In this document: positions 1-8,540 of the stretch, in pieces
Layout of the letters: every line of letters begins with the position of its first letter
How positions within the stretch are numbered: the first letter of the stretch is position 1
NCBI RefSeq assembly: GCF_001583415.1
Contig: NZ_CP014475.1
Span: forward strand, 4,216,001 to 4,280,000
Source: Mycolicibacterium phlei
Lineage (GTDB): Bacteria > Actinomycetota > Actinomycetes > Mycobacteriales > Mycobacteriaceae
DNA length: 64,000 nucleotides
Reading direction: 5' to 3'
The notes under the pieces: model-generated
The model's input: the letters and a program-made list of their open reading frames with translations, nothing else
The model's database searches: none
Told to the model about the DNA's origin: nothing
Made by a program: the position numbers and the translations under genes

Positions 1-72
1 GCGGCGTACTACAACTTCGGTCGCCTGCACCGCGACGCCGCCACCCTGATCGGCAGCGGGGCGCGCACGTGA
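1..72 (+). CDS. C-terminal end of an unidentified gene (partial)
   Basis: An open frame enters from the left edge and stops at TGA 70-72, giving 23 residues that end in IGSGART. The stop overlaps the GTG of the next gene (GTGA, 4 bp), so the two are probably translationally coupled in one operon. Too little is present to name it. If the next gene is correctly placed as a hydrogenase-cluster protein, this fragment may belong to that cluster, but nothing in it proves this. Confidence 0.6.
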   Translation, partial: AAYYNFGRLHRDAATLIGSGART

Positions 73-806
73 CAGCAGCCGAGCTCGACCTCGGCGCACA
101 GATGTTCGCGCGGTACGCCTACGCGCCGAACCACCTCGGCTACTGCGGACCGCCGAACCCGGAACTGCTGCTCGAGGGCACCCGGGCATCGATCGAGACG
201 GCGGCCCGCCAGTTCACCGGCGCGTGGCCGTATCTGCAGGTGCTGTCACGGATGACCGGTATCGCCGATCCGCTGGATCACCGGCTCGTCGAGTCGTACT
301 GGCTCGGGGGTGGCGTCGCCGCGCGCCTGGACGCGCAGGCGTTCACCGAGGAGCTGCTCGCGGTGATCGGCCCGCAGGCCGGGCACTACTGGGCGCATCT
401 GGGGCCGGAGCTGGCCGGTGAGGCGGCGCCGAACCACTGCTTCCACGTGTTCGGTGTGTATCCGTGGTCGCGGCTGCTCGGTAAGGGCGGCACCCCCGAG
501 CTCGACGCGCAACCGCTGATGGTGCTGGACAACTGCCGGATCTCCTGGGGCACAGTGATGTCGGTCGACGGTGACACGGCGCGGGTGCGACGCCAGCGAC
601 TGCAGTGGGACGGCACCGCCCTGTTTCTGGGCGAGCTGACCACCGACACCGCCGCGCTTGGGATCCCGGTGGCCGAAGGCGATCTGGTCGCCGTGCACTG
701 GGACCGGGTGTGCGACCAGCTCACCGCCGCCCAGGCGCGCACACTCGAGCAGACCACGCTGCGTCAGCTCCGGGTCACCAACGACAGGCTGCGAGGACAG
801 CGATGA
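69..806 (+). CDS. Uncharacterised protein, DUF6390-like
   Basis: This 245-residue protein has no signal peptide or membrane segment. Its most distinctive stretch is near residues 115-135, with a Cys-His pair and an aromatic run (HCFHVFGVYPWSRLL). From memory this resembles DUF6390 proteins that lie beside actinobacterial [NiFe]-hydrogenase genes; no biochemical role is known to me. The GTG start overlaps the upstream stop by 4 bp, and its own TGA overlaps the next ATG by 4 bp, so at least three genes form one transcript. The coding call is firm. The family call is recall and should be treated as tentative. Confidence 0.7.
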   Translation: MTAAELDLGAQMFARYAYAPNHLGYCGPPNPELLLEGTRASIETAARQFTGAWPYLQVLSRMTGIADPLDHRLVESYWLGGGVAARLDAQAFTEELLAVIGPQAGHYWAHLGPELAGEAAPNHCFHVFGVYPWSRLLGKGGTPELDAQPLMVLDNCRISWGTVMSVDGDTARVRRQRLQWDGTALFLGELTTDTAALGIPVAEGDLVAVHWDRVCDQLTAAQARTLEQTTLRQLRVTNDRLRGQR

Positions 807-1633
807 GACCGCGAATCATCCAGTCGGACGGGCAGATCGGCTTCTACTGGGTGGATCCCGACGGGGCGGCGGCCCGGCTGCCGGAACTGGTCGTCGGCGA
901 CGAGGAGCCGCACCGACTGGTGGCCACCCACCTGGAGGCGCTCGACGACGCGCTGATCATCGCGGCCGGCCGGTTCGGGGAGATCCTCGGCGGCGGACGG
1001 ACTCCGGAGGCCGCCGAACGCGACGACCTGGTGGTGCTGCACCGGGTGATCGATCTGCTGATCAGCGACTACGCCCGCGCCGCCGGGGCGGTCGGGGTGA
1101 CTCCCGATGTGCGGGCCGGCCAGATCGTCGGCACCGCCGCGCTGTTCTCCATCCGGGCCCGCCAGCCGGTCGGGCTGCTCGGCCCGGCGCCGTTCGCCGG
1201 TGAGCTCGACGAACCGCCACTGGGTGTGGTCAGCGGTTACGGCGAGATGGTGCAGGTCGACCCGGCCCAGCCGTGGCGCGGCGGGCGGTGGATCCTGCGC
1301 GCGGAGAACGGGCAGCGGTATCCGCTGACGCTGACGACGATGCTGTTCGACAGCTCCGGGGTGAACAAGGACGCCACCCGCCGCGAACACCGCGAGGTCC
1401 TGCGGGCGTGCATCTCGGGTGCGTCGAACCCGGAGGCCGATCCGTTCGCGGTGGCGTGCGCGCTGGACTGGCTGCTCTACGACTGGCTGATGGCGCACCG
1501 GGAGGACGAGGACAGCGCGGCGATCGTGATCCCGCGGGGCCAGGAGTCCGACGCCGCGATGATCGTCGACGCCGCCGCGGCCTCGGTGGCCGCCCGCGCC
1601 CGGTTCGATCCCGGTCTGATCCCGGTGCCCTGA
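803..1633 (+). CDS. Hypothetical protein, last gene of the left-edge operon
   Basis: A 276-residue soluble protein starts at the ATG that overlaps the preceding TGA (ATGA). The open frame continues upstream, but the overlapping start fits the operon and the N-terminus MRPRIIQSDGQIGFYW looks natural. I recognise no catalytic motif. It has a basic middle segment (KDATRREHREVLRAC) and an Ala-rich C-terminus. Its only functional clue is tight coupling to the DUF6390-like gene, so it is probably an accessory protein of the same unknown system. Confidence 0.7.
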   Translation: MRPRIIQSDGQIGFYWVDPDGAAARLPELVVGDEEPHRLVATHLEALDDALIIAAGRFGEILGGGRTPEAAERDDLVVLHRVIDLLISDYARAAGAVGVTPDVRAGQIVGTAALFSIRARQPVGLLGPAPFAGELDEPPLGVVSGYGEMVQVDPAQPWRGGRWILRAENGQRYPLTLTTMLFDSSGVNKDATRREHREVLRACISGASNPEADPFAVACALDWLLYDWLMAHREDEDSAAIVIPRGQESDAAMIVDAAAASVAARARFDPGLIPVP

Positions 1634-1665
1634 CCGTGTCGTAGCGGTGCCGTAGCATCGCCGGC

Positions 1666-2187
1666 ATGGCCCGGTATGCGGTGTTTCTGCGCGGTGTCAA
1701 CGTCGGCGGGGTGAACCTGAAGATGGCCGAGGTGGCCGGGGTGTTCGAGGACGCCGGATTCACCGGTGTGCGAACGGTTCTCGCCAGCGGCAACGTGCTG
1801 CTGGACAGCCGGGCCGGGGCCGCGTCGGTGCGGGAGAAGGCGCAGAAGGCGCTGCGCGACGCGTTCGGCTACGACGCCTGGGTGCTGGCCTACGACCTCG
1901 ACACCGTGCGGGCGATCTCGCAGGCCTACCCGTTCGAACGGGAGGTGGAGGGCCACCACTCGTACGTGACGTTCGTGGCCGACGACGGGGTGCTCGACGA
2001 GCTGGCCGCGCTGGCCGCCGACGCGGGGCCGCAGGAGAGGATCGCGCGCGGTGACGGCGTCCTGTACTGGCAGGTGCCGCGCCAGGCGACGCTGGACTCG
2101 GCGATCGGCAAGACGATGGGCAAGAAGCGCTACAAGGCCACCACGACCACCCGCAACCTGCGCACCCTGGAGAAGCTGCTGCGCTGA
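1666..2187 (+). CDS. DUF1697 domain-containing protein
   Basis: The 173-residue protein has the features of DUF1697: the start MARYAVFLRGVNVGG, the LASGNVLLDS strand near residue 40, and a basic C-terminus (GKKRYKATTTTRNLRTLEKLL). Length matches the family, which has no established biochemical activity. It is a single cytosolic domain without signal or membrane segments. It lies 32 bp after the previous stop and 39 bp before the methyltransferase, so it could share a transcript with either. Confidence 0.88.
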   Translation: MARYAVFLRGVNVGGVNLKMAEVAGVFEDAGFTGVRTVLASGNVLLDSRAGAASVREKAQKALRDAFGYDAWVLAYDLDTVRAISQAYPFEREVEGHHSYVTFVADDGVLDELAALAADAGPQERIARGDGVLYWQVPRQATLDSAIGKTMGKKRYKATTTTRNLRTLEKLLR

Positions 2188-2226
2188 CGCGGCGGCGCAG
2201 CCGGACGGGCAAGTACCCTCGGGTCC

Positions 2227-3069
2227 GTGAGTTCCACACCACCCGCGAAGGTCGACGGCCGCGCGCTGACCGGAGTCTCGGAGACCGCGCTGATGACGCT
2301 GCAGGTCCGCGCCAACGAGGCGCGCCGGCGCGACGCCCTGATCGACGATCCGATGGCGGTCCGGCTGGCCGACTCGATCGACTTCGACTACGCGAAGTTC
2401 GGCCCGTCGCGCCGCCAGGACATGGCGATCCGGTCGCTGGCGTTCGACAAGGAGACCCGCCGCTACCTGCGCGATCATCCCAAGGCCACCGTCGTCGCCC
2501 TGGCCGAGGGGCTGCAGACCAGCTTCTATCGCATCGACGCCACCGATGTCGGCCACGAGTTCCGTTGGTTGACAGTGGATCTGCCACCGATGGTGGAGCT
2601 GCGCAGCAAGCTGCTGCCGGAGTCGGACCGGGTGCGGATGTTGGCCCAGTCGGCGTTGGACTACAGCTGGGCGGACGAGGTCGACACCGCCCACGGCGTG
2701 TTCATCACCGCCGAGGGGCTGCTGATGTACCTGCAGCCGCATGAGGCGCTGGGGCTGATCGCCGAGTGCGCGGCCCGGTTCCCGGGTGGCCGGATGATGT
2801 TCGACCTGGCGCCGATGTGGTTCGCGAAGCTGGCCACCAGCGGGCTGATGCGCCCGTCGCTGGGCTACCGCGTCCCGCCGATGCCGTTCAGCATGACCCC
2901 GGGTCAGATCGCCAAGCTGGTCGACGAGATCCCGGGAATCCGCGCGGTGCACGACGTGCCGATGCCGCCGGGCCGCGGCGCCGTGATGAACGCGGCGATG
3001 TGGACGATGCAGCGGTTGCCGCTGTTCGACCCGATCCGGCCGGTGTTCACGCTGCTGGAGTTCGGTTAG
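2227..3069 (+). CDS. SAM-dependent methyltransferase, LCM/O-methyltransferase type
   Basis: This 280-residue protein belongs to the leucine-carboxyl-methyltransferase-like class common in mycobacteria. The N-terminal block around residues 15-50 (VSETALMTLQVRANEARR) and the VVALAEGLQTSFYR segment near residue 90 form the family's SAM pocket, where many relatives have GxGxDTR. Here that loop reads AEGLQTSF, which is a variant. The substrate is unknown. Its gene order with the neighbouring GntR and Sir2 genes matches Rv1153c (omt), Rv1152 and Rv1151c of M. tuberculosis. Its stop overlaps the convergent GntR stop by 4 bp. Confidence 0.85.
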   Translation: MSSTPPAKVDGRALTGVSETALMTLQVRANEARRRDALIDDPMAVRLADSIDFDYAKFGPSRRQDMAIRSLAFDKETRRYLRDHPKATVVALAEGLQTSFYRIDATDVGHEFRWLTVDLPPMVELRSKLLPESDRVRMLAQSALDYSWADEVDTAHGVFITAEGLLMYLQPHEALGLIAECAARFPGGRMMFDLAPMWFAKLATSGLMRPSLGYRVPPMPFSMTPGQIAKLVDEIPGIRAVHDVPMPPGRGAVMNAAMWTMQRLPLFDPIRPVFTLLEFG

Positions 3070-3431
3070 CCGAACGCGAGCTCGACGTAGCGCAACGCCT
3101 CCGCCTTGCCCACGCCGAGCGCCTTGGCGGCCGCGACGAACGCGTTCGCGGCGTTGGCCATGGCCTCGTCGGCCGGGTCGGCGTGGGCGATGAAGGTGCC
3201 GAAGCGTCCCCGAGTCTCCACGATGCCCGCCGACTCCAGCTCGCGGTAGGCGCGCGCGACCGTGTTCACCGCCAGCCCCAGTTGTCCGGCCAGGTCCCGC
3301 ACGGTCGGCAGCCGCGTGCCCGCGGGCAGCCTGCCGTCCCGGACGGCCTCGATGATCTGGGTTCTGAGCTGGTCGAACAGGGCGCCGGACGCGTTCGGGT
3401 CGATCCGTATCCAGTCACCCAACTCCGCCAC
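3066..3431 (-). CDS. GntR-family regulator, YtrA-like
   Basis: The 121-residue protein has an N-terminal winged helix (about residues 14-80) with the family signature LPTVRDLAGQLGLAVNTVARAYRELE and a wing ending GRFGTFIA. There is then only a short C-terminal helical region. A short tail without an effector-binding domain is typical of the YtrA subgroup, which often controls transport or adjacent genes. It is divergent from the Sir2 gene with only 35 bp between the two starts, so both promoters overlap and autoregulation or control of Sir2 is plausible. It corresponds in size and place to Rv1152. Confidence 0.9.
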   Translation of the reverse strand: MAELGDWIRIDPNASGALFDQLRTQIIEAVRDGRLPAGTRLPTVRDLAGQLGLAVNTVARAYRELESAGIVETRGRFGTFIAHADPADEAMANAANAFVAAAKALGVGKAEALRYVELAFG

Positions 3432-3466
3432 GTGTCCAGTATCGCCCAGAGCGCTAGGTTGGTCAT

Positions 3467-4183
3467 GTGCAAGTAGCGGTCCTCAGCGGTGCGGGTATCT
3501 CGGCCGAGAGCGGGGTGCCCACGTTCCGCGACGCCGAGACCGGGCTGTGGGCGAAGGTCGATCCCTACGAGATCTCCAGCGCCGAGGGCTGGCGCGCGCA
3601 TCCCGAGCGGGTGTGGGCGTGGTACCTGTGGCGCCACTACATGATGCGCGAGGTGGAGCCCAACAACGGCCACCGCGCGGTCGCGGCCTGGCAGGACTAC
3701 GCCGACGTGCATGTCGTCACCCAGAACGTCGACAACCTGCACGAGCGCGCGGGCAGCAGTAAGGTCTACCACCTGCACGGCAGCCTGTTCGAATTCTGTT
3801 GCGACTGTTGCGCTTCGGAGTACACCGGGGAACTGCCGGAAATGCCGGAGCCGGTCGAGGCGGTGGAGCCGCCGCGCTGTGCGTGCGGCGGGCTGATCCG
3901 GCCGAACGTGGTGTGGTTCGGTGAGCAACTGCCCGAGGAGGCATGGCAGCGGTCCGCGGAGGCGGTGGCCGGGGCGGACATCGTGATCGTCGTGGGCACC
4001 TCCTCGATCGTCTATCCCGCCGCCGGGCTGCCCGAGTTCGCGCTGGCGCACAACATCCCGGTGATCGAGGTCAACCCCGAGCGCACCCCGCTGTCAGACG
4101 CCGCGACGGTGTCGCTGCGGGAGACCGCGGCCACCGCGCTGCCGACGCTGCTGCAGCGCCTGCCGGCCCTCCTCGAGCGCTGA
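3467..4183 (+). CDS. cobB: NAD-dependent protein deacylase, Sir2/CobB class III
   Basis: This cytosolic sirtuin of 238 residues removes acyl groups from protein lysines using NAD. Visible motifs are GAGISAESG (residues 8-16), TQNVDNLH with the catalytic His in YHLHGS (H104), zinc cysteines around 111-115 and 138-140, and VGTSS. Y53 and R56 (YLWR) form the Y-x-x-R pair that lets class III sirtuins bind negatively charged succinyl or malonyl groups, so desuccinylase activity is expected. The GTG start is very close to the N-terminal strand, with almost no leader. It matches M. tuberculosis Rv1151c (about 237 residues). It converges with zero spacing on the following methyltransferase. Confidence 0.94.
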   Translation: MQVAVLSGAGISAESGVPTFRDAETGLWAKVDPYEISSAEGWRAHPERVWAWYLWRHYMMREVEPNNGHRAVAAWQDYADVHVVTQNVDNLHERAGSSKVYHLHGSLFEFCCDCCASEYTGELPEMPEPVEAVEPPRCACGGLIRPNVVWFGEQLPEEAWQRSAEAVAGADIVIVVGTSSIVYPAAGLPEFALAHNIPVIEVNPERTPLSDAATVSLRETAATALPTLLQRLPALLER

Positions 4184-4846
4184 TCAGGCGGGACGCACCG
4201 CCCGGCCGATCGCGAACTCGGCGACCGGCAGCGGCAGCCACCGCGGCAGCGTCCACTCGCGGCGTGCCGACGCGACCGTGAACCCGGCGTCGGCGATGTC
4301 GCGCTCGGTGTGCCGGTGGGTGTGGCAGTTGCCGAACAGCCGCGGCCAGATCGTGGCGTCGGCGATCCGCTGCAGCCGTGCGCGTCCGCCGGCGCTGGCG
4401 ATGTGCTCGAGGTAGCGCAGCTCCCCGCCGGGGCGCAGCACCGAGAACAGTTGACGCACCACGTCCCGCGGGTCGGCCACTGAGCACAGCACCAGCGAGC
4501 ACACGACGGCATCAAAATTCCCGGCCCCGCCGGGGGCATCCAACGGCTCGCTCCCGGTCATGAAGTGCTCGACGGTCTCGGTGCGCACGGTCACCGGCAC
4601 CGGCGCCGCCGCGGCGGCCTCGATCGCGTGCTCGGCCAGCCTGACCTCGGGTTCCACCGCCACCACCTCGGTCACGGTGTCCGGGTAGAACTCGAAGTTG
4701 GTGCCGGTGCCCGCCCCGACCTCGAGCACGCGGCCGGACAGCCCGGCGAGGTTCTCGCGCCGCAGCCGGCGGATCTCCTCGGTCTCGTGCGCCGACATCA
4801 CGGTCCACAGCCGCGCGAAGAACGGGTTATCGACTGTGCTCTCCAT
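4184..4846 (-). CDS. Class I SAM-dependent methyltransferase, UbiE-like
   Basis: A 220-residue Rossmann methyltransferase. Motif I is LEVGAGTGTNFEFY near residues 40-53, followed by the acidic VVAVEPE strand end, and motif IV is FDAVVCSLVLCSV. The substrate is unknown; a lipid is plausible because it is the last gene of an operon with an MmpL exporter. Its start lies 20 bp inside the end of the TetR gene. M. tuberculosis has a similar-sized protein, Rv1147, directly after mmpL13b, which supports the placement. Confidence 0.88.
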   Translation of the reverse strand: MESTVDNPFFARLWTVMSAHETEEIRRLRRENLAGLSGRVLEVGAGTGTNFEFYPDTVTEVVAVEPEVRLAEHAIEAAAAAPVPVTVRTETVEHFMTGSEPLDAPGGAGNFDAVVCSLVLCSVADPRDVVRQLFSVLRPGGELRYLEHIASAGGRARLQRIADATIWPRLFGNCHTHRHTERDIADAGFTVASARREWTLPRWLPLPVAEFAIGRAVRPA

Positions 4847-5504
4847 TGAGTAGTCCTTTCAGTCGGGTGACGGTCTGCGGCGGGGGTGCGTCGCGGTCGA
4901 TCGCGCCCATCGTGATCTGGCCCAGGCACACCGCGGTGAGCACCCGGTCGGCGAAGTCCTCGACGTCTCCCCACGGCAGATACGGTTTGACGATCAGCAT
5001 CGACGCCACCCCGTGCGCGGCGGTCATCAGCTCCAGCGCGACCGCGGTGGAATCGCCTGCGGGGTAGACGTTCTCGGCCATCAGCTGTTCGACGGTGTGA
5101 CGCAGGTGCACGAACGCCGAGCTGTTGAGCGCGACGTCGACATCGCTGCCGGGGCGGCTCTCCCCCATCGTCGCGATGCGGTACAGCTGAGGGGTTTTCA
5201 GCGCGAACCGCACGTAGGCCAGGCCCTGTGCGCGCAGCACCTCGATGGTCGACGGCTGGTCGGACACCGTCTGCATCTCCTCGTCGAGCTTCTCGAAGTA
5301 CCGCGCGCAGACGGCGTCGAGCAGCGCGTCCTTGTCGGCGAAGTGCAGATAGATCGACGGCGGCGTCACCCCCACCCGGTGCGCCACCGCACGGATCGAC
5401 ACGTCCTTGGCGGACCCGGTCTCCAGCAGCAGCGCGGTGGTGGCGTCGAGGATCTCGTCGCGCAGTTGTTCGCCGGAACCGCGGGGTGCGCGCCGGCGTC
5501 TCAT
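4827..5504 (-). CDS. TetR/AcrR-family regulator
   Basis: The 225-residue regulator begins with an Arg-rich arm (MRRRRAPRGS), then a TetR helix-turn-helix at about residues 25-70 (ISIRAVAHRVGVTPPSIYLHF type). Its C-terminal ligand domain resembles the TetR_C set with a WHG-like region. The chosen ATG overlaps the MmpL stop by 4 bp. The open frame runs much further upstream but is only a shadow of the MmpL gene. Position inside the mmpL operon implies it controls that operon, perhaps through the tandem repeat at 7787-7814. Confidence 0.9.
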   Translation of the reverse strand: MRRRRAPRGSGEQLRDEILDATTALLLETGSAKDVSIRAVAHRVGVTPPSIYLHFADKDALLDAVCARYFEKLDEEMQTVSDQPSTIEVLRAQGLAYVRFALKTPQLYRIATMGESRPGSDVDVALNSSAFVHLRHTVEQLMAENVYPAGDSTAVALELMTAAHGVASMLIVKPYLPWGDVEDFADRVLTAVCLGQITMGAIDRDAPPPQTVTRLKGLLNGEHSR

Positions 5505-7759
5505 CCCGTGCCCGCCCGCTGCGGCTCCGGGGCACCGGACTCGCTGATGCCGATCCGCTCGTGCAGCCGGGCCAGCGGCCGCGGCGCCCACCAGTTCCAG
5601 CGGCCGAGCAGATGCATGAACGAGGGCACCAGCGCCATGCGTACCAGTGTGGCATCCGCGAGCACCGCCAGCGTCAGCCCGACACCGAACATCCGCATGA
5701 ACGACACCTGCGCGGCGATCAGCGCGGCGAACGATATCGACATCACCAGCGCCGCCGCGGTCACCACCCGGCCGGTCCGCGCCAGTCCCAGTGCGACGGC
5801 CTCGTCGTTGCGTTCGCGTGGCGTCGCGCCCGGCGTGTCCGGTGCCAGCCAGTACTCCCGGATCCGCGACACCAGGAACACCTCGTAGTCCATCGACAGC
5901 CCGAACGCGATGCAGAACAACAGCACCGGCATGTTGGCGACCAGCGTGCCGGTCGGGGTGGTGCCGAACGCGCCGAGGTGGCCCTCCTGGAAGATCCACA
6001 CCAGCGCCCCGAACGCAGCGGTCAGCGATAACACGTTGAGCGCCAACGCCTTCACCGGCAGCACCACGCTTCCGGTGAGCAGGAACAGCAGGATGAAGGT
6101 GATCACCGCGATCACCGCCAGCACCAGTGGCAGCCGGGACGTGATCGCGGCCGCGCTGTCGCGGTTGATCTGGGCGACGCCGGTGACCTGGACCGGCACG
6201 TCGCCGGGGGTGCGGACGTCGTGCAGGCGGTCGAGTTGTGCCGCGGAGGCATCGCTGAACAGCGGCGCGGTGCTCGACACCGTCAGAAACGCGCTGCCGT
6301 CCTCGATCCCGGCCGGCGCGGAGGGCGGTCCGACGGGCCTGCCGTCGACGAAGGTGCCGCCGGGCGCCGACACCGACGTCACGTCGGGCACCCGGGACAG
6401 CTCCGCTGCGTAGCGGTCGAGCTCGGCCGCGGTGGTGTCGCGCAGGTCCGGGATGACGACGGTGGCGTTGCGCGCGGAGTCGACGGCGAAGTCGGTGCGC
6501 AGCTCGTCGCCGACCTGCCGTGCGGTCGCCGAGCTCGGCAGCACCCGGTCGTCGGGGAAGCCCCACCGCGCGGACAGGAACGGTGCGCCGAGCGCCAGCA
6601 GCAGCCCGACGATCACCAGCCCGACCGGAAGAGCCCGTCGCATAACGGTTTTCGTGCACCGGTACCAGAAGGTCCGCTCGACGGGCCTGCGCACCGGTTC
6701 CGGCCGGCCCAGCAGGCGGCGCAGCAGCCGGCGCACGTCCAGCGCGTCGAGCCGGTCGCCGAGCAGCACGATCGCCGCCGGCGCGACCACCACCGCGGCC
6801 ACCGCCGCGAACGCGACCACCGCGATGCCCGCGTAGGCGAACGACTTGAGGAAGTACATCGGGAACAGCACCATCGCGACCATGGACAGCGCCACCGTCA
6901 TCGCCGAGAACAGCACGGTCCGCCCCGCGGTGGTCATGGTGCGCACCAGAGCTCGCTCCCGGTCGGCGCCCTCGGCGAGCTCGTCGCGGTAGCGGCTGAT
7001 GATCAGCAGCGTGTAGTCGATCGCCAGTGCCAGCCCCATCGCGACGGTCAGGTTCAGCGCGAACACCGACACGTCGGTGACGAAGGTGACCGCCCGCAGC
7101 ACGGCCATCGAGCCGAGGATGGCGAAGCCGCCGATCGCCAGCGGCAGCGCCGCGGCCAACAGCCCGCCGAACACCCACACCAGCGCGAGGAAGCTGAGCG
7201 GAATCGCGATCGACTCCATCATCAGCAGGTCTTTTTCGGTCTGGCCGTTGATCTGGACGTAGATCATGGCCTCGCCGCCGGCGCGCACGGTCACGCCGTC
7301 GCGGTCGTGCACCAGGCGTTCGGTGAGCTCCTTGGCGTGCTCCTGGGCGCCGGTCTCGCCGCCGGTGATGCCGGCGACGATCAGCCCGGTGGTCCCGTCG
7401 GCGCTGATCAACGCGGGCGCGGCGGTCGGCGGCGCGGTCCACGCCGAGGTCACCTGCGCGACGTACGGCGAGGCCGCGAGTTCCCGGGTGATCTCGGTGC
7501 CGGCGGCGCGGGCCTGCGGGCTGGTGACGCCGGCGTCGGAGTGCACGCTGATCAGCAGTTCCATGTCGCCCTGGCCGAACTTGTCGACCAGCAGCCGGGT
7601 GGCCTGCGCGGACTCGGAGGTGGGGTCGGAGAACCCGCCCGCCGACAGGTGCCGGGCGACGGGGATGCCGAAGATCCCGCAGGCGAGCATCACCAGCAGC
7701 GCGGCGGCCAGGATGCGGCGTGGCGCCGCGATGGCCAGGTGGGCGATCCGGTGCAGCAC
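5501..7759 (-). CDS. mmpL13: MMPL-family RND exporter, intact MmpL13 counterpart
   Basis: A 752-residue inner-membrane transporter with the duplicated MMPL layout. It has an N-terminal helix (about residues 12-35), a periplasmic loop, a block of helices around 170-370, a second large loop, and a second helix block from about 530 to 710. Such proteins export lipids or drugs using proton motive force. It uses a GTG start and heads the operon mmpL-TetR-methyltransferase with 4-bp and 20-bp overlaps. By gene order it is the counterpart of Rv1145/Rv1146 (mmpL13a and mmpL13b), which are two separate pieces in H37Rv; here the frame is unbroken. Confidence 0.9.
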   Translation of the reverse strand: MLHRIAHLAIAAPRRILAAALLVMLACGIFGIPVARHLSAGGFSDPTSESAQATRLLVDKFGQGDMELLISVHSDAGVTSPQARAAGTEITRELAASPYVAQVTSAWTAPPTAAPALISADGTTGLIVAGITGGETGAQEHAKELTERLVHDRDGVTVRAGGEAMIYVQINGQTEKDLLMMESIAIPLSFLALVWVFGGLLAAALPLAIGGFAILGSMAVLRAVTFVTDVSVFALNLTVAMGLALAIDYTLLIISRYRDELAEGADRERALVRTMTTAGRTVLFSAMTVALSMVAMVLFPMYFLKSFAYAGIAVVAFAAVAAVVVAPAAIVLLGDRLDALDVRRLLRRLLGRPEPVRRPVERTFWYRCTKTVMRRALPVGLVIVGLLLALGAPFLSARWGFPDDRVLPSSATARQVGDELRTDFAVDSARNATVVIPDLRDTTAAELDRYAAELSRVPDVTSVSAPGGTFVDGRPVGPPSAPAGIEDGSAFLTVSSTAPLFSDASAAQLDRLHDVRTPGDVPVQVTGVAQINRDSAAAITSRLPLVLAVIAVITFILLFLLTGSVVLPVKALALNVLSLTAAFGALVWIFQEGHLGAFGTTPTGTLVANMPVLLFCIAFGLSMDYEVFLVSRIREYWLAPDTPGATPRERNDEAVALGLARTGRVVTAAALVMSISFAALIAAQVSFMRMFGVGLTLAVLADATLVRMALVPSFMHLLGRWNWWAPRPLARLHERIGISESGAPEPQRAGTG

Positions 7760-7786
7760 GCGCGTCCCCTTCGCTTCGGCGGACCT

Positions 7787-7814
7787 AACGGCGGTAAGTT
7801 AACAGCGGTAAGTG
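7787..7814. promoter_or_regulatory. Tandem 14-bp direct repeat, candidate TetR operator
   Basis: Two abutting copies, aacggcggtaagtt (7787-7800) and aacagcggtaagtg (7801-7814), match at 12 of 14 positions. They lie 28-55 bp upstream of the mmpL GTG, in the only promoter space of an operon that encodes its own TetR regulator. A direct rather than inverted repeat is unusual for TetR proteins, so the site could instead serve the divergent DoxX promoter. Confidence 0.5.
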
Positions 7815-7913
7815 AGTAGCGTCAACGCTCCCATACCGGATACGTCCTGCGTACCCGCGGGGTTCAGAAAAACCTGTCGATGAGTTGTGAGGACGCTGGT
7901 AGTCATAACCGGC

Positions 7914-8459
7914 ATGACGACAGACACGACAGAAGTCACCACCGCCGACGCCGGCACCCGTACGACCGCCGATATCGGGCTGCTCATCCTGCGCATCGGC
8001 GTGGGCGCGGCGATCCTGCAGGCCGGGCTGATCAAGGCGTTCGACTTCAGCACCACGGTCGGATTCATGGCCGAGGCCGGTTGGCGACTGCCCGCCCTGG
8101 CGGCGCTGATGGTGACGACGGCCGAGACGCTCGGCGGGTTGGGTCTGATGCTCGGCGCACTGACCCCACTGGCCGCGTTCGCGGCGATCGCCCCGATGGT
8201 CGACGCATGGGCGGTCAACGTGTCCGGCGTGGCGTTCTGGTCCGAACCGTTCAACGTGCCGTTCCTGCTCGGAGTCGGCGCCGTGGCGCTGCTGTTCACC
8301 GGGGCGGGCCGCTACTCGCTGGACGCCGGAATCCTGGGCCGTCCGACATGGGGCATCCGGCTGTGCGTCGGGCTGCTGATCGCCGCGTTCGCGGCGGCGA
8401 TCGTGACCTGGGTGGCGCTGTTCGGGGTGAACCCGATCCACTTCACGGCGCCGAGCTGA
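7914..8459 (+). CDS. DoxX-family membrane protein
   Basis: A membrane protein of 181 residues from ATG 7914. An in-frame GTG at 7887 would add nine residues; neither has a strong ribosome site. Four hydrophobic helices are visible: about 22-45, 60-85, 90-115 and 145-175. The LLILRIGVGAAILQAGLIKAF segment at helix 1 and the central ETLGGLGLMLGAL block are typical of DoxX/DoxD-type small membrane proteins. Their role is unsettled; some are linked to thiol or redox stress. It is divergent from mmpL. Confidence 0.85.
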   Translation: MTTDTTEVTTADAGTRTTADIGLLILRIGVGAAILQAGLIKAFDFSTTVGFMAEAGWRLPALAALMVTTAETLGGLGLMLGALTPLAAFAAIAPMVDAWAVNVSGVAFWSEPFNVPFLLGVGAVALLFTGAGRYSLDAGILGRPTWGIRLCVGLLIAAFAAAIVTWVALFGVNPIHFTAPS

Positions 8460-8540
8460 CGCGGTACCCGCCGCGGCCGCCGCGCAAACGTCGATCACCG
8501 AGAAATCTTGTAGAGCCACCGGAAACGTCGCCGACCAGCA

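Noticed and set aside
4827..7442. Very long minus-strand open frame extending upstream from the TetR gene
   Set aside because: Only its last 225 codons look like a real protein. The rest is Arg/Ala/Gly-rich shadow coding antiparallel in frame to MmpL, typical of high-GC DNA.
6221..7819. Long plus-strand open frame opposite mmpL
   Set aside because: Composition is His/Arg/Gly/Gln-rich with no domain, and it is fully antisense to a well supported transporter.
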